Source: Bidens hawaiensis
Lineage: Eukaryota; Streptophyta; Magnoliopsida; Asterales; Asteraceae
Assembly (NCBI GenBank): GCA_021521415.1
Contig: JAIQDT010004236.1
Coordinates: forward strand, 186,001-250,000
DNA: 64,000 bases
Reading direction: 5' to 3'
Within the stretch, counting starts at the first letter, position 1. Each line of letters begins with the position of its first letter. Below the pieces are notes generated by a model. That model saw only the letters and a program-made list of their open reading frames with translations, ran no database searches and was not told where the DNA came from. The position numbers were made by a program, and so were the translations under genes. Positions 1-12,010 of the stretch are shown here, in pieces.

Positions 1-137
1 TAGACACTGTGTGACCCGTGTTCCTAAGTGTGTGTATAGTTTCTTTTGAAAATATTTTCTTTGAAAAATATTTCATGCGATTCCCCAACGGTTATAGTCT
101 AGGTTAAAACTTCTTTTCCTAGTTCGCTATAACCAGT
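1..137 (-). mobile_element. Start of the internal region of a minus-strand gypsy-type element, cut by the window edge
   Basis: This stretch lies directly downstream, on the minus strand, of a tRNA-iMet-type primer-binding site and a complete LTR, so it is the untranslated leader of an element whose gag and pol lie outside the window to the left. No ORF is visible here. Assignment to Ty3/gypsy rests on the long LTR and its TGTGACACCCGG start, not on protein evidence. Confidence 0.6.
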
Positions 138-149
138 GCTCTGATACCA
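138..149 (-). other. Primer-binding site (initiator-Met tRNA type)
   Basis: The minus strand reads TGGTATCAGAGC, the standard plant LTR-retrotransposon primer-binding site complementary to the 3' end of initiator tRNA-Met. It lies three bases inside the LTR end (ACA on the minus strand at 155-153). It fixes the orientation: the LTR at 153-2432 is a 5' LTR and the element continues leftward. Confidence 0.85.
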
Positions 150-660
150 ATCTGTCACACTCGGCCCTGAACGGCGGAAACAGCCGGGCGCGCGCGAGTG
201 GGGATTGATAATTAAGCACGGGCCATTGCAAACATTCAAAGTAAGATTTTCATTGCGCATGAAATGTTTAATACAAATACATTACATTGTTTAAAAATTA
301 CATAAAAACATCCAAGTATAAAAACTGTTGAAGATTTCCACGCCATATCCCCTTGCGCGGCGGGAACAACCACGCGCATCGAAGGGATAGAACTAAAATC
401 TTCCAAAAAGCTAGTTTTAGATGTTCAGCGTGAGGTGCTCTAAGTGTGACTCCATGCGCTACCTAGTTATCTCCTGAAAGACACGTAAAACATTTGAATA
501 AGTATAAACTGAGTGAGTTCACAAGTTTTAGTAACTTGATAAATCGTATTGCATCATAGTCTTGGCGAAAATCATATTGAAACACATTTCTGATTTCATG
601 TCTAAACATATGCTTGATAAACCGTATGAAAACATAGATCTGACAACATATTTCTGATAG

Positions 661-992
661 AACCGTTCCGCGGGTTACGCGCGAACGTTTCTGGAAAACG
701 TGCTCGTCCATGCAAAGTGGCGCTGCCACTACGAGCTAAAATAATGTAATACCGTCCCGCGGGTTACGCGTGGACATTTCTGAAAAACCGTGCTCGTCTA
801 TGCAAAAAGGCGTTGCCCCTACGAGCTAATCAATAATACCGTCCCGCGGGTTACGCGCGGACGTTGTGCCGGAAAACAAGGCGCTCGTCCATGCAAAGAG
901 GTGCGACCCCTACGAGCGGGCTCAATCCCATAGTACTGCCCCATGACCATACTAGGCACTCGTCCATGCAAAGAGGTGCGACCCCTACGAGT
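661..992. repeat. GC-rich tandem repeat, about 88-bp unit, inside the LTR
   Basis: The phrase CCGCGGGTTACGCG recurs at about 667, 755 and 843, and CTCGTCCATGCAAAG with a following CTACGAG recurs at about 703, 795 (variant), 877 and 960. Units differ by a few substitutions and small indels. The block is much richer in CpG than the AT-rich surroundings. On the minus strand it would be transcribed as part of R/U5. Confidence 0.75.
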
Positions 993-1513
993 GGGTTGAT
1001 CAAACCAGCAGTCCCTATCCTTAGAGTTCCAATGGTAAAGTGATCACTTACTCGAATTCTGGCGCACATACATCGTAAACCATAGATAACCGTTTGCATT
1101 GCTCATCATGAAACATAATTTAAACACAATCGTTTGCATAACTTGTAAGTATACCATGATAAATCGTAATTTAAGTACGTGTCCCTCGCCCCGAAAACAG
1201 TTTAAAAACAGTGAAAATAGTGAAAATAGGGGCTGTGAGACTCACCTGTGGTTTTTGTTAAGGGATTAATCGAGATTCGGGTTTTCTTGGTGTTGGCCTC
1301 GGAATTGAAGGTCTAGAATACGATTAAATAACAAGAAGTATATAAGAAATAGGAGAATATAAGGGTTGGAAAGTAGATCTCAAGGTTATAATCTCGGCTT
1401 ATCTAGTAACAGGAACGGAATTGAAAATCAAACGGATGCTTGGGCGATGATTAGTGCAATTTGCAACTTTAAGAGAGAAGTTTGAAGTGTGTTTTGGGTG
1501 ATAATTTAGGTTA

Positions 1514-1525
1514 CATATTTATAGG
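1514..1525 (-). promoter_or_regulatory. Putative TATA box of the LTR promoter
   Basis: The minus strand reads CCTATAAATATG, a good plant TATA box. It is about 900 bp into the LTR and would place the transcript start near 1485-1490. The GC-rich tandem repeats at 661-992 would then lie in the transcribed R/U5 part, and those at 2205-2380 upstream of the promoter in U3. Confidence 0.45.
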
Positions 1526-2204
1526 CAAACTCAAGGGAACACAATCCCTTGCTTTAGAGGATTGTAATCTTTTCATATCTAGGTGTAATGATGATAAAGT
1601 ATGGAAATTATTATTATTTATTTAAAAGTGGAGGAGTGGATAAAAGATTCTGATTTGATTTGGACAGGACATGCAGGTCTGTGGTTGGTGGGAGTAGGGT
1701 GGCTGACAGTTGACTTTTCATGTTACAGTGTGCTTTTTCAGGTGCTTTTGTCAGTTGTACAGTAAAAAGTGGAAATTTCGGAAACACGCTACTGTTTCCT
1801 TTTGGGCGGGAATAATCTCCTTACATCTGGAGAATAGACTAAGTGTTCTGCGCGTATAACTTTGTGCGCATAGCTTTCTGCGTGAAGGACATTTCTTTGC
1901 TGCGGGTAGGTGCGTAACCTTCTCGCAGTTAGGGACATTGAGTTTCATTTGTAGATTCTTCAGGTGGTCTTGGTATTTCAACATAGTGATCAGTCATGTT
2001 GAAGTCAATTCCATCTTGGAGCTTCAGACAAACTAGCTCTCAATGTTCCCGCCATGCGGGGAGGTTAGTTCCCTTTCCGCATGCGCATAAACGTTTTGGG
2101 ATGCACCCGCTTTAGCATCATGCGGGACGGTCAACCCATTAGACAATATAAAGTTATGGAAACATAAAACCAAAACACTCGCGCATGGCGCATATAACAT
2201 ATGC

Positions 2205-2380
2205 CCACGCTGGTTCTTAACATGGCGCGCTCGCGCAGGGTGCACATAACAAATACCCGCGCTGATTCTAACATAGCGCGCTCGCGCAGGGCGCACATAA
2301 CATGCCCGCGCTGACTAACATAGCGCGCTCGCGCAGGGCGCATATAACAAATGCCCGCGCTGATTCTAACATAGCGCGCA
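2205..2380. repeat. GC-rich tandem repeat, about 50-bp unit, in the upstream part of the LTR
   Basis: The unit contains GCGCGCTCGCGCAGGG followed by a CATAACA and CCCGCGCTGA phrase, and repeats at about 2225, 2275 and 2322 with a partial copy at 2372. It sits in U3 near the LTR start. Overlapping minus-strand ORFs of 70-87 codons are products of the repeat period and are not annotated. Confidence 0.75.
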
Positions 2381-2432
2381 TAAAATTCACAATCACCTAA
2401 TTTATAGGATTGGGAAATTACCGGGTGTCACA

Positions 2433-3744
2433 TAAGGTGGGTGGCTATAATCATTGTGAATCAAACAAATGGAGAATATGACACACCAACAGTGTCTTTA
2501 ATGGCATAGGTCTCCTATTTGAGTATTGCTGCTATGAATTTCTGTTTGAGAGGGTTTACCTGAAATCGTCAATTTGGATTTGGGAAAATACAATCTCAAC
2601 CTCTTGTATGTTGTTCGCATTCAAATTTATTTAGCGATTAGATTTTTCTTGTCAGATTTGTTGTTGGTGGTGTTGATTTAGGTGCACCTAGAAACCGGTA
2701 TCTTAACCGTCACCAGAGACTACATTAAAAGTCATTGCCGCCACCGAATCCCGATGATCTGGTCTTGGAGGCACCGACAAGAAAAACAGGTTCACAACAA
2801 AAAATACAGGGTTGGCTCAACGATTTTTAGGATACCTAAATCGAAATGAGATTATGTGTGATTTTCATAACAATTTTGAGTTAAAAAACAAAACCGCTTA
2901 GAACTAGTCTTGAACTCGTGACTACTAAGCAATACATAATTATGAGTTTACTATGCCAATCATAATACACACACACACACACATATATATATATATTTGG
3001 AGGCCTTAATTAAGTATGTACCTAAAGCACTTACTTGGTTTCGCTGGCCCACGGGCCGGCCCTGATAAACCATAACCGTCGCTGGAAAAACCGTCACCCG
3101 CAACACCTATAGCCGGAACTTGTCTAATGTTTTTTGTGTATAGTCGTAGCAAATAAAACATAGATAAAGAGACGATGTGCGTGGGTGTGAGCGGAGTTGT
3201 TCACCATTATCGGCACCGGTGACGGGCCGACAACCATTCGTGTGTTTAGTTGATTGGAAAAGAAGGTAAAATACTAGAATTGCCAAATTCATCCAAATAG
3301 GTATAATGATGGAATTGTCCCTAACTTAACAATAAAAACTAACTAAGTTAGAAAATTGAGCGTGACTGGCAAGAAGTGGAAAACGTTAATGGCCAAGTTG
3401 CAAAAAAAATATATACTTTTTGACGAAAGTCGCATAATTGACCAAACCTCAAGGACAATTTTGCACTTTAATCTAGTCCAAAAAAACATATATTCTTGCT
3501 ACCTGACTCTCAAATGGCAAATGGAGTACGTGTGAAAAAAAAAGTTACAAATTATATCAAGATGCAACTAAAAACTATATATAGTACTAAAATTCTAAAT
3601 ATCATATATATACATCCAAACCAGATTCAATCCATTAAACCATTTTTTCAGTACTAAATACGTGTCATACAAAATTAGGTCGTTATGTAATTAGTCACAT
3701 ACACTACATAACTAATTTGTTACAATTCATGTAATTCCCCCTTT
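2433..3744. other. Spacer without recognisable genes
   Basis: AT-rich DNA between the minus-strand LTR and a solo LTR. I see no ORF with recognisable similarity, no LTR ends and no paired target duplication. It contains a compound (AC)n(AT)n microsatellite at 2967-2996. It may be host intergenic DNA or an older decayed repeat. Confidence 0.5.
2967..2996. repeat. Compound microsatellite (AC)n(AT)n
   Basis: About eight AC units are followed by about seven AT units. It is a simple sequence repeat with no sign of coding. Confidence 0.9.
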
Positions 3745-3953
3745 TGATGGTTGGTTAATTTGTATGCGTTTTAGTTCGTTTATTTATTAGTTTTAATCGT
3801 TTATCGTAGGAACTTCGATACTTCATTCGTGTATGTTGTATTTCAGGTCATATACGTTAAAGCTGCTAATTTGGACCTGTTGAGGCACGGGATGAAGACC
3901 CGGGACGTCCAGCACGGAAAACAAGAAGACAAAATATGTTTGTTGGTGACAAG

Positions 3954-4075
3954 ACCCATCGCGATATGCGTGGGCATGCTTGAAGACCCATCGTGTATCG
4001 CGATGGGTAGTTAATTAATGTTGACCAATGGTCCATCGCGATACGCGATGGACCAGTGAAGACCCAATCGTGTAT
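3954..4075. repeat. Cluster of related palindromes in the solo LTR
   Basis: Related inverted repeats built on CCATCGCGAT occur at 3954-3975, 3985-4008 (loop TGTAT at 3994-3998) and 4030-4054 (nearly perfect). A fourth begins at 4061 (GACCCAATCG), is interrupted at TGTAT (4071-4075) by the Athila-like insertion and resumes at 14969 (CGCGATGGGG). They look like four diverged copies of one hairpin unit. Confidence 0.7.
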
Positions 4076-5792
4076 TGATGTGCGAAAATATATATATAAA
4101 TAAAACACAAGTCGCAAGTAAGCTTTAAAAACCAAACAATCAATCCTAGTTCACACAAACGGCAAGTGTACCGGTCGCGTATAGCAAAGATTAGGAAAGT
4201 CTGGATATCGAACTCGAAGACACGTGAAAACGTTTATAAATACAAAACTCTAACCAAGACTCACCAAAATATTTAATTAATTTATTTTAGAATTTATTTA
4301 ACTGCTTAACTTAACTGAATGAAAACTTTTGACAAAACTTTGAAAACTTTGGTTTAAATTCAATATATAAAGACGTCTACCTAGGAATGAATCACGTTGA
4401 CAGAAATAACAAGACAATGGATTGAAAATATTCACGACATCGGTTATAAAAGATGACACAACTAAAACTTGTTTAAGAAAGTCAAATTACCTCTCAGTCT
4501 CTCTAAAAAACTCCAACTTATTTTAATTGATTTTAAAGAATAAACCGGAAAAACAATTATTAACGTGTTCAAATGACGAATCTCCTCTCGGTCTCATCGA
4601 CACACTATCTTAATGGAGACAAATACTATGTCACCAAGGATAGAGGAACAATTTAACTTAACCCAAATTAAACCAACTAATTGCACATAAACACTCAAAC
4701 TTGACAAGACAAAAACCCGCTCTCGCGCGGTCTTAATTCTAACAAGTAAAAGCAACGAGACAATATTACTTCTTATAACCTCTCGGTCTCAAAGAAGGTG
4801 TATTTTAACTGATTTTAGATGATTATATTACCCACTTATCCCTACGGTTGTACACCCCGCAAATAAACCCTAACACCAAGTCAAGAGTCTAACAAGCAAT
4901 CAATTAATCAAAACTAATTCAATTAACTAATGCAAGAGAATTATAAGTAATAAAACATAAAACACAGCCATCACACACAATCTAATTCATGGTTTAGTTA
5001 AACTCTACATCAATAATTCAAGTCTTGAACATTAACAATCCATTATACAAGTCTAAACTACTCAACAATCATCTATCCTAGGTAGAACAAGCAAGTTTAG
5101 CTACTCATAGATTTTGGACAGCCATGCATACTTAAGAAAAACATCATAAACATCATCATAAACATAATCAAACTCATTCAAGATTCAAACACAATCAATC
5201 ACAAGTCAAACTATCAATTACTTGCAAAACAATCCAAAGCAAAAGACTAATTTAACAAAGTTAGGGTTCTTGAACAATAACCAAAGTTTAAGATCAATTA
5301 CTTAGGGTTTATGGCTGAGATTTATGATGTATAAGACTCCTAGCAGCTGCACAAGATCTCCCTTGATGTTCCTCTTCCTCTCCAGCCGCCACAAACACCT
5401 CCTTAGCCGCCTTCTTCTTCTCTTTTTTTCTTTCCATTTTGGCTGCTGAGTTGCGATCGGAACAGGATGAAGTGGTTAGGGTTTTTGTATTTTCGGGTTT
5501 CCTTGGTGAATAATGGCTGAAAACTCTTTTAATTATCTTCATATAATATTACTTAAGGCTTCTAACTTGTGGGCTTGGGTTGGGCCTTGAGTTATATCTT
5601 CAAAACTTGACCAACAAGTACTCTAGAATCTTCCAAATTGACTCTTTTTCACCATCTTTCATAAACTATCAAATAACATTTAAACTTTGTAAATTATTGC
5701 ACTTATCCCCCAATACTTTCATAAAATAAACAAATAAGCATAAAAACAATGATAAAATCATAAGGAAAGTAAGTGTGTTTCACTACGCATCA
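4076..5792 (-). mobile_element. 3' LTR of the Athila-like element
   Basis: This 1717-bp LTR matches 13283-14963 throughout. It has an extra segment of about 34 bp near 4605-4645 (absent near 13812), and its terminus reads ACTACGCATCA where the other LTR has ACTACACATCA. A 77-codon minus-strand ORF (5309-5542) occurs in both LTRs with several amino-acid differences and looks non-coding. Confidence 0.9.
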
Positions 5793-5810
5793 AACATCCC
5801 CACACTTAAG
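5793..5810 (-). other. Polypurine tract of the Athila-like element
   Basis: The minus strand reads AAGTGTGGGGATGTT directly before the 3' LTR, the expected position and composition for the plus-strand DNA primer. Similar TGTGGGGAT cores recur inside the element at 7128-7140, 7870-7882 and 9648-9660. Confidence 0.75.
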
Positions 5811-7642
5811 ACTTTTTCGTCCCTGAAAAAGATTTGACTGCAGTTGGATCAGAATCGGAAAATCAAAGTTAAATCAAACATATAGGTTATATTTTAAAGC
5901 TCAGAAAAACGCAAAAACCGCGATCATCGATATTGTTGTCCACCTAAACCCATGCCTTAATCTTTACCGGGACAAATAAGATCCGACAATAATATTACTT
6001 AGTGGTTTACACAATTAAGACTCGCTTATTTTCTGCTTTTACCGGACCAGACCACCCCAACTTGACTTAAACCTCAAAGTTAGCAGATTTAAACTTTGTT
6101 TCTCAATATTTATGAATAGTTAAGACGATCAAGGGTATTGTTTATCCACCTAAGCTTAAGCATCAAAGTCTACCAAGCAGCCATTAGATATGATTAAGGT
6201 TCAATTAATTTATAGCTAGTGCTCCCCACAACATGACATACCCCCGTTATCAAGCAATACCCCAAATCCTTCACCATATGCAAAATTTCATCTGTAGGGC
6301 TTACATGTAGCGTGTCCCTTGTGGTCCGTTTCTTAATGGTAATGAGACGCGAGCAAGGGGACCCCACATGGCTAACAGCGTGGATGATCATGTCTGTAGT
6401 GTATTTGTACTTTTGTACTTTTTGTTATCATGTTTATAGACTTATAAGGGTTTGCTCTTTGGCTTTATTTTAGATATACACAACCCCACTTAAGAATTGT
6501 GAATACCCAGATAAATAGATTGCATACAGACCCATGGCCTCCGGACCTAAAGCATCCCATCAATACAGGATTTAAGGTTATAAAACCATACGCCAATGAG
6601 GTGTAAAACACTAAACTAGCATTTTAATATTTATATCACAGGCTACACGGCATACTCTAACGTTAAACCTATCCAAGCATCATATGATAACGTATTCAAA
6701 TTTTTAAAACTCATGATACTTCCACTTTTTCATACCAAAATTTGAGGCTTGAGTATGGCCCGACCTTTCATTGCTTATTTTCCACGGACAAAACGCTTTA
6801 CCCACAAAAGATTTCCGTTTAACCGTTTTATCGAATTTGCCCTTTCATTTTCAAGGATGAGCCTACCGACACATCCCAAGTTAAGTGCGTTTTCTTTGAT
6901 TTATCTCATATTATTAGTAGTTTGAAAAACCTATTTCCGATAAATATCATCATCTCCCACTTTAATGCAACAGAAGCTAAAAACAAGGGACATAATAACT
7001 TTTTTTTAACTTAAACAAACGAAAACAAAAAACAAGTGAAAACTTTTTCTTTTTTTTTCTTTTTTTATTTTTATTATTATTATTATTATTATTATATTTT
7101 TTTCTACAACTAAGTAAAATAAATTCCCATCCCCACACTTAGAACGAAATCGTCCTCGATGAGAACAAGGAAAAGAAATAAAATAAAAATAAAACGTAAA
7201 GCATAAAATTAAAACTTGAAAAAATCAGAAATTAAAATAGAGAACGGGTTACTCCCCTGGTTTAGATGCAAATTCTTCATCAGCTGTGTATGATTCGAAC
7301 GAACGACCGTATAGCATTTCATTCGCGGCCACAACCTCGGGTGAACCCGTTCAGAAACGCCATCAGAGCTACCATGCGCATAATAATACCTGTAACAACT
7401 CAAACTCGCTCGCATGTAGCGGCGTACAAAACAGAAAACAAAAACATAAGAAATAAACATATTTTTGTGTTTTTGAATTTTTTAATTTTTTTTTTATTTT
7501 TATTAAATATTTATTTTTTTTTTGTATTTTTATGTTTTTATAAATATAAATAAAAATAAAACAAATAAAAATAGATAATAAGGGGAATCATAATACAAAC
7601 TCTACAACTCGGGCTGTCTCCCGAGTGATGCATCCATCACGA
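5793..7642 (-). other. Long non-coding 3' region of the Athila-like element
   Basis: About 1.85 kb between the integrase stop and the 3' LTR. Athila relatives can carry an env-like ORF here, but this copy has only short, unrecognised ORFs. It is AT-rich, with T-rich simple sequence around 7040-7110 and 7470-7555 and a polypurine-like GTGTGGGGATG core (minus strand) at 7128-7140. I assign no function. Confidence 0.6.
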
Positions 7643-10600
7643 CTATTCCTCGGTGAATGAGTCAAGGTAGAACATCTCGACTGTCTGATCAGTTATCGGC
7701 TCTCCTATGTAGTGCTTCAATCTATGGCCGTTCACCTTAAACTTCCCGCTTCGATCTTGTATCTCAATCGTGCCATACAGGAAAACCTCAGTGACTGTGA
7801 ACGGTCCCGACCATCGGGATTTCAACTTTCCCGGGAATAACCTCAATCGTGAGTTATACACTAAAACCTTATCCCCACACTTGAACTGCTTATTACCCTT
7901 CAATTTCATGTCATGCAGTTCCTTCGTATGCTCCTTATACCGAAATGATTGTGCATATGCGTGATCCCGGAGCTCCTCCAATTCATGTAATTGATGGAAA
8001 CGATTACCCTCTACGGCGGGTAAATCAAGATTAACCATTTGAAGGGCCCATGAAGCGCGGTGTTCCAATTCAACAGGAAGATGACAGGCCTTCCCATAAA
8101 TCATCCGAAATGGTGTGGAACCAGTCGGAATCTTGTAGGCTGTACGGAAGGCCCACAGAGCGTCATCTAATTTGTCGGACCAATCCCGACTATTTGAACC
8201 AACCTTTTTATCGAGAATACGTTTGATTCCCCGATTACTCACTTCCACTTGCCCACTAGTCTGTGGGTGGTAGGCGGTCGCAAGCCGATGGGTGACCCCA
8301 TAACGCTTCAACGCCTTATCCATCTGCGAGTTGCAAAAGTGAGTACCTCGATCACTGATCAAGGCTTTCGGGACTCCAAAACGAGCAAATAGACTTTTCA
8401 GAAAACGGACTACCACTCGGGCATCATTGGTGGGTAGAGCTTTGGCCTCAACCCACTTAGACACGTAATCGACGGCCACGAGTATGTATTTGTTTCCACG
8501 CGAAGATGGAAACGATCCCATGAAATCAATACCCTAAATATCAAAAACCTCACAAACTTGAATGGCATTCTGGGGCATTTCGTTTCGTGAAGAAATGTTG
8601 CCGACACGCTGGCAACGATCGCAACTCTTAACGAACAGGTGAGCATCCTTAAAGATAGACGGCCAGTAAAAACCAGAATCAAAGACTTTCTTTGCCGTAG
8701 AATTCACACTGTGGTGACCTCCAGTCGGTCCCACATGACAATGGCTCAAAATTTGCCATCCTTCCTTGACATCTACACACCTTCTAATAAGCTGATCAGC
8801 ACCAATGCGGAAAAGATATGGATCGTCCCAAAGGTAAAATTTGATGTCAGCAAAGAATTTCTTCTTTTGCTGGTAAGGCATCATTGGGAGGTATCCGTCT
8901 GCGAGATAGTTCGCGAAATCAGCAAACCATGGAAAACCTTCTTCTTGTGTAGTAACGAACATCAGACTCTCCGTCGGAAAACGATCGTCGATCCTAACTC
9001 CCGAATCTCCTGAATCAACTCCCTCTAGTCGTGAAAGATGATCAGCCGCCACATTCTCGGCCCCCTTTTTATCACGGATCTCTATATCGAACTCTTGAAG
9101 CAACAGGATCCATCGGATAAGACGAGGCTTAGCATCCTGCTTGCTGAAAAGATATCTAATAGCATCATGATCCATATAAACAATCATTTTGGACAAAACC
9201 AGATAGGACCTAAATTTGTCGAAAGCGAACACCACAGCTAAAAGATCTTTTTTGGTGGTGGTATAGCTTTCCTGTGCGCCATTTAAGGTCCGGCTCGCAT
9301 AGTAGATCGGATGGAAATGCTTATCCTTCCGTTGTCCAAGAACCGCTCCGACTGCGAAGTCGCTCGCGTCACACATCAACTCGAATGGTAACGACCAGTC
9401 GGGAGCAACCATGATCGGGGCGTTAACTAGTTTGTCTTTTAGAAGATCAAACGCCTCGATACACTGCTCAGAAAAAATAAATGGAGCATCCTTCTCCAAA
9501 AGTTTGGTCATGGGTCTCGCGATTTTAAAAAAATCTTTGATGAACTGGCGGTAGAATCCGGTATGACCTAGAAAGCTACGAATTGATCTCACAGAAGTAG
9601 GCGGGGGAAGATTAGAAATGGTCTCGGCCTTTGCCTGGTCAACCTCTATCCCCACACTTGAGATTCGATGACCTAGAACAATGCCCTCGCGAACCATGAA
9701 ATGACATTTCTCCCAGTTAAGGACTAGGTTGGTGTCAACGCAGCGGGACGTCATCCTCTCGAGATTTGATAAACAATGATCGAAGGAACTCCCAAATACG
9801 GAAAAATCGTCCATGAACACTTCCATGAAGTCCTCGATCATATCATGGAAAATGGCCACCATACACCTCTGGAATGTGGCCGGAGTGTTACAAAGTCCGA
9901 ACGGCATACGTTTGTAAGCAAACGTTCCGTAAGGGCAGGTGAAAGTGGTTTTCTCCTGGTCGTCGGGAGCTATCGGAACCTGGAAGGACCCGGAGAAACC
10001 ATCTAGGAAGCAGTAGTACTGCTGACCTGCTAAACGCTCTAACATCTGATCAATGAACGGGAGAGGAAAGTGGTCTTTCCTGGTGGCATCATTCAGTCGG
10101 CGATAGTCGATGCAGACTCGCCATCCTGTCACAGTCCTCGTGGGAATAAGCTCGTTCCTCTCGTTGGTGACGACAGTCATGCCACCCTTTTTAGGAACCA
10201 CTTGGACTGGACTCACCCAAGCACTATCAGAAATGGGGAAAATGATCCCCGCATCAAGGAGTTTATTGATCTCCTTCTTTACGACCTCTTGCATTTTCGG
10301 ATTGAGCCGCCGTTGCGGCTGGACGACAGTTTTGAAATTTTCCTCCATGAGGATTTTATGAGTGCAGAACGAAGGGTTGATACCCTTGATGTCGATAATC
10401 TTCCAAGCAATAGCCTCCTTGTGCTCTCGTAGCACCCTCAACAACTTCTCCTTCTCGACCTCGGTCAACGCAGATGCAATGATAACCGGAAGCTTCCTCT
10501 CTTTATCTAAAAAAGCATACTCAAGGTGGGAAGGTAAATCCTTAAGCTGTAAGGAAAAAGGAGGACTCTCGACTGAAGGTCGGTCCATCGGATCGTCTCG

Positions 10601-12010
10601 TACGATCTCATCAGACATGCCAGATTCAGGGGTATGCGACTCGGTGTCGTCATTTAAGGACTGATTGGTTACGGCAACCATTTCAATCTCCGGAATCTCC
10701 CTATCGAGAATCTGGCTGTCGGAGGCAGATCCTGCACAAATTTCACTGAAAAACTCCCCGACATGCTCCATGATGGTATCAATGAAGTATAAGGAGTCAT
10801 CAGCAGACTTGGGGTGTTTCAGTGACTGTCGAACGTCAAAGGTGACGTTCTCATCCCCAACTCTTAAGATTAATTTACCCTCGAAGACATCGATTAATGC
10901 CTGTGCAGTGGCAAGGAATGGTCGGCCCAAGATGAGTGGGACACTATCGTCATCGTTCATGTCCAGGATGACAAAGTCCACTGGGAAGATGAACTTGTCG
11001 ACACGAACAAGCATGTTCTCGACCACCCCTCGGGGGTATTTCACAGAACGATTAGCAAGCTGGATACTCATACGGGTAGGCCTTGGTTCGCCTAGTTCCA
11101 ACTTGCGATACATGGAATACGGCATGAGATTAATACTGGCACCAAGATCTGCCAGCGCATGGACGACCGTATTATCACTCAAGATGCAGGGAATTGTGAA
11201 ACTCCCAGGATCGGACATCTTTTCTGGTAACTTTCTCTGCAAGACTGCAGAGCAACCAGCACTTAGAGGAATGGAAGAGACTTCGGCTAACTTCTCTTTG
11301 TTCGAAAGAATATCCTTAAGAAACTTTGCGTATTTGGGCATTTGCGTAAGTGCCTCAAGGAAAGGAATATTAAGATGAAGTTGCTTCAAAAGATCAAGAA
11401 ATTTGGAGTTTTGCTCCTCGTCTCTATCCCTGCGGACTCTCCCGGGAAATGGGAGTCTAGGTTTGTAGACTCTCGGTGGTGTGCTGGGTAATGGTTGGTT
11501 CTCGGCCTGTGCTGAACTTACGGGGCTGTGCCTCTGAGGCACCTTGGCCGGTGGAGATTCCAACTGAATCTCCTCGTCTACCTGCTCCTCCACATCTACC
11601 GCAGGCTCGTTAACGACTCCTCTCATCGCCTTTTGAATCACGGGCTCGCTACGTGCCCCCGCACCGCTCCTTGTCATCACAGCCTTCGCGAACGCCTTCG
11701 GATTTTGTTCAGTGTTACTTGGAAGTGTACCTGGCGACCTTTCATTTAGACGACTTGCTATCTCTCCCATCTGACGCTCAAGATTTTGAATTGACGCTCC
11801 TTGATTTCTCATGAATGACTCGTGCTCCCGGAATTTCTCTTGAGTTTCTTTGTGACGGGAGTCCTCTCGAGTCATGAGTTGCGACAACATCTGTGTCTGC
11901 TGTGCCATCATCTCCTCTAACGTGGGCTTCTTCTCCCCACTACTCGGTCCCTCACCGGAATCCTGGAATAGGCTCTGACGTTGCTGGAATCCGGACTGAT
12001 TTCCGTTTCT
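7643..12010 (-). pseudogene. pol: Athila-like pol: protease, reverse transcriptase, RNase H, integrase (broken by TAG)
   Basis: This continues the gag frame. ORF 8534-11911 holds the aspartic protease (DLGASIN near residue 255), the RT core ([17 protein letters not shown]), RNase H ([13 protein letters not shown]) and the HHCC zinc finger of integrase ([17 protein letters not shown]). A TAG at 8534-8536 interrupts integrase just before its first catalytic Asp. The same frame continues in 7643-8521 with GIDFMG downstream of the stop, then ISDRGTHF and the Glu of SGQVEVSNRG, and a C-terminal chromatin-distal region. Motif order is gypsy type (RT before integrase), and sequence style is Athila. 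The protease-RT-RNase H part is intact; integrase would be truncated without readthrough. Confidence 0.9.

Larger units (their letters stand above)
153..2432 (-). mobile_element. 5' LTR (about 2.28 kb) of a minus-strand Ty3/gypsy-like element
   Basis: On the minus strand the LTR starts TGTGACACCCGG (2432) and ends GAGTGTGACA (153), so it has TG...CA ends and a PBS immediately after. Its length suits the long LTRs of Tekay-type chromoviruses or similar gypsy elements; the lineage is an inference. It contains a TATA box near 1520 and two GC-rich tandem-repeat blocks (661-992 and 2205-2380). The expected target duplication would be 2433-2437 (TAAGG), but the other end is outside the window. Short ORFs inside it are accidental and repeat-derived. 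Confidence 0.75.

Noticed and set aside
661..992. Possible CRISPR-like array
   Set aside because: Whole units repeat in tandem including the would-be spacers, and the context is a plant LTR.
2033..2343. Overlapping minus-strand ORFs in GC-rich repeats
   Set aside because: Generated by the 50-bp repeat period; two frames overlap with similar repetitive peptides.
5309..5542. 77-codon ORF in the Athila LTR (second copy at 14480-14713)
   Set aside because: Present twice only because the LTR is duplicated; the copies differ by several amino-acid changes in a low-complexity Lys/Glu stretch, with no sign of purifying selection.
10665..11378. 237-codon plus-strand ORF, and others opposite the Athila pol
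   Set aside because: Antisense shadows of the long pol frame; the sense frame has all catalytic motifs.
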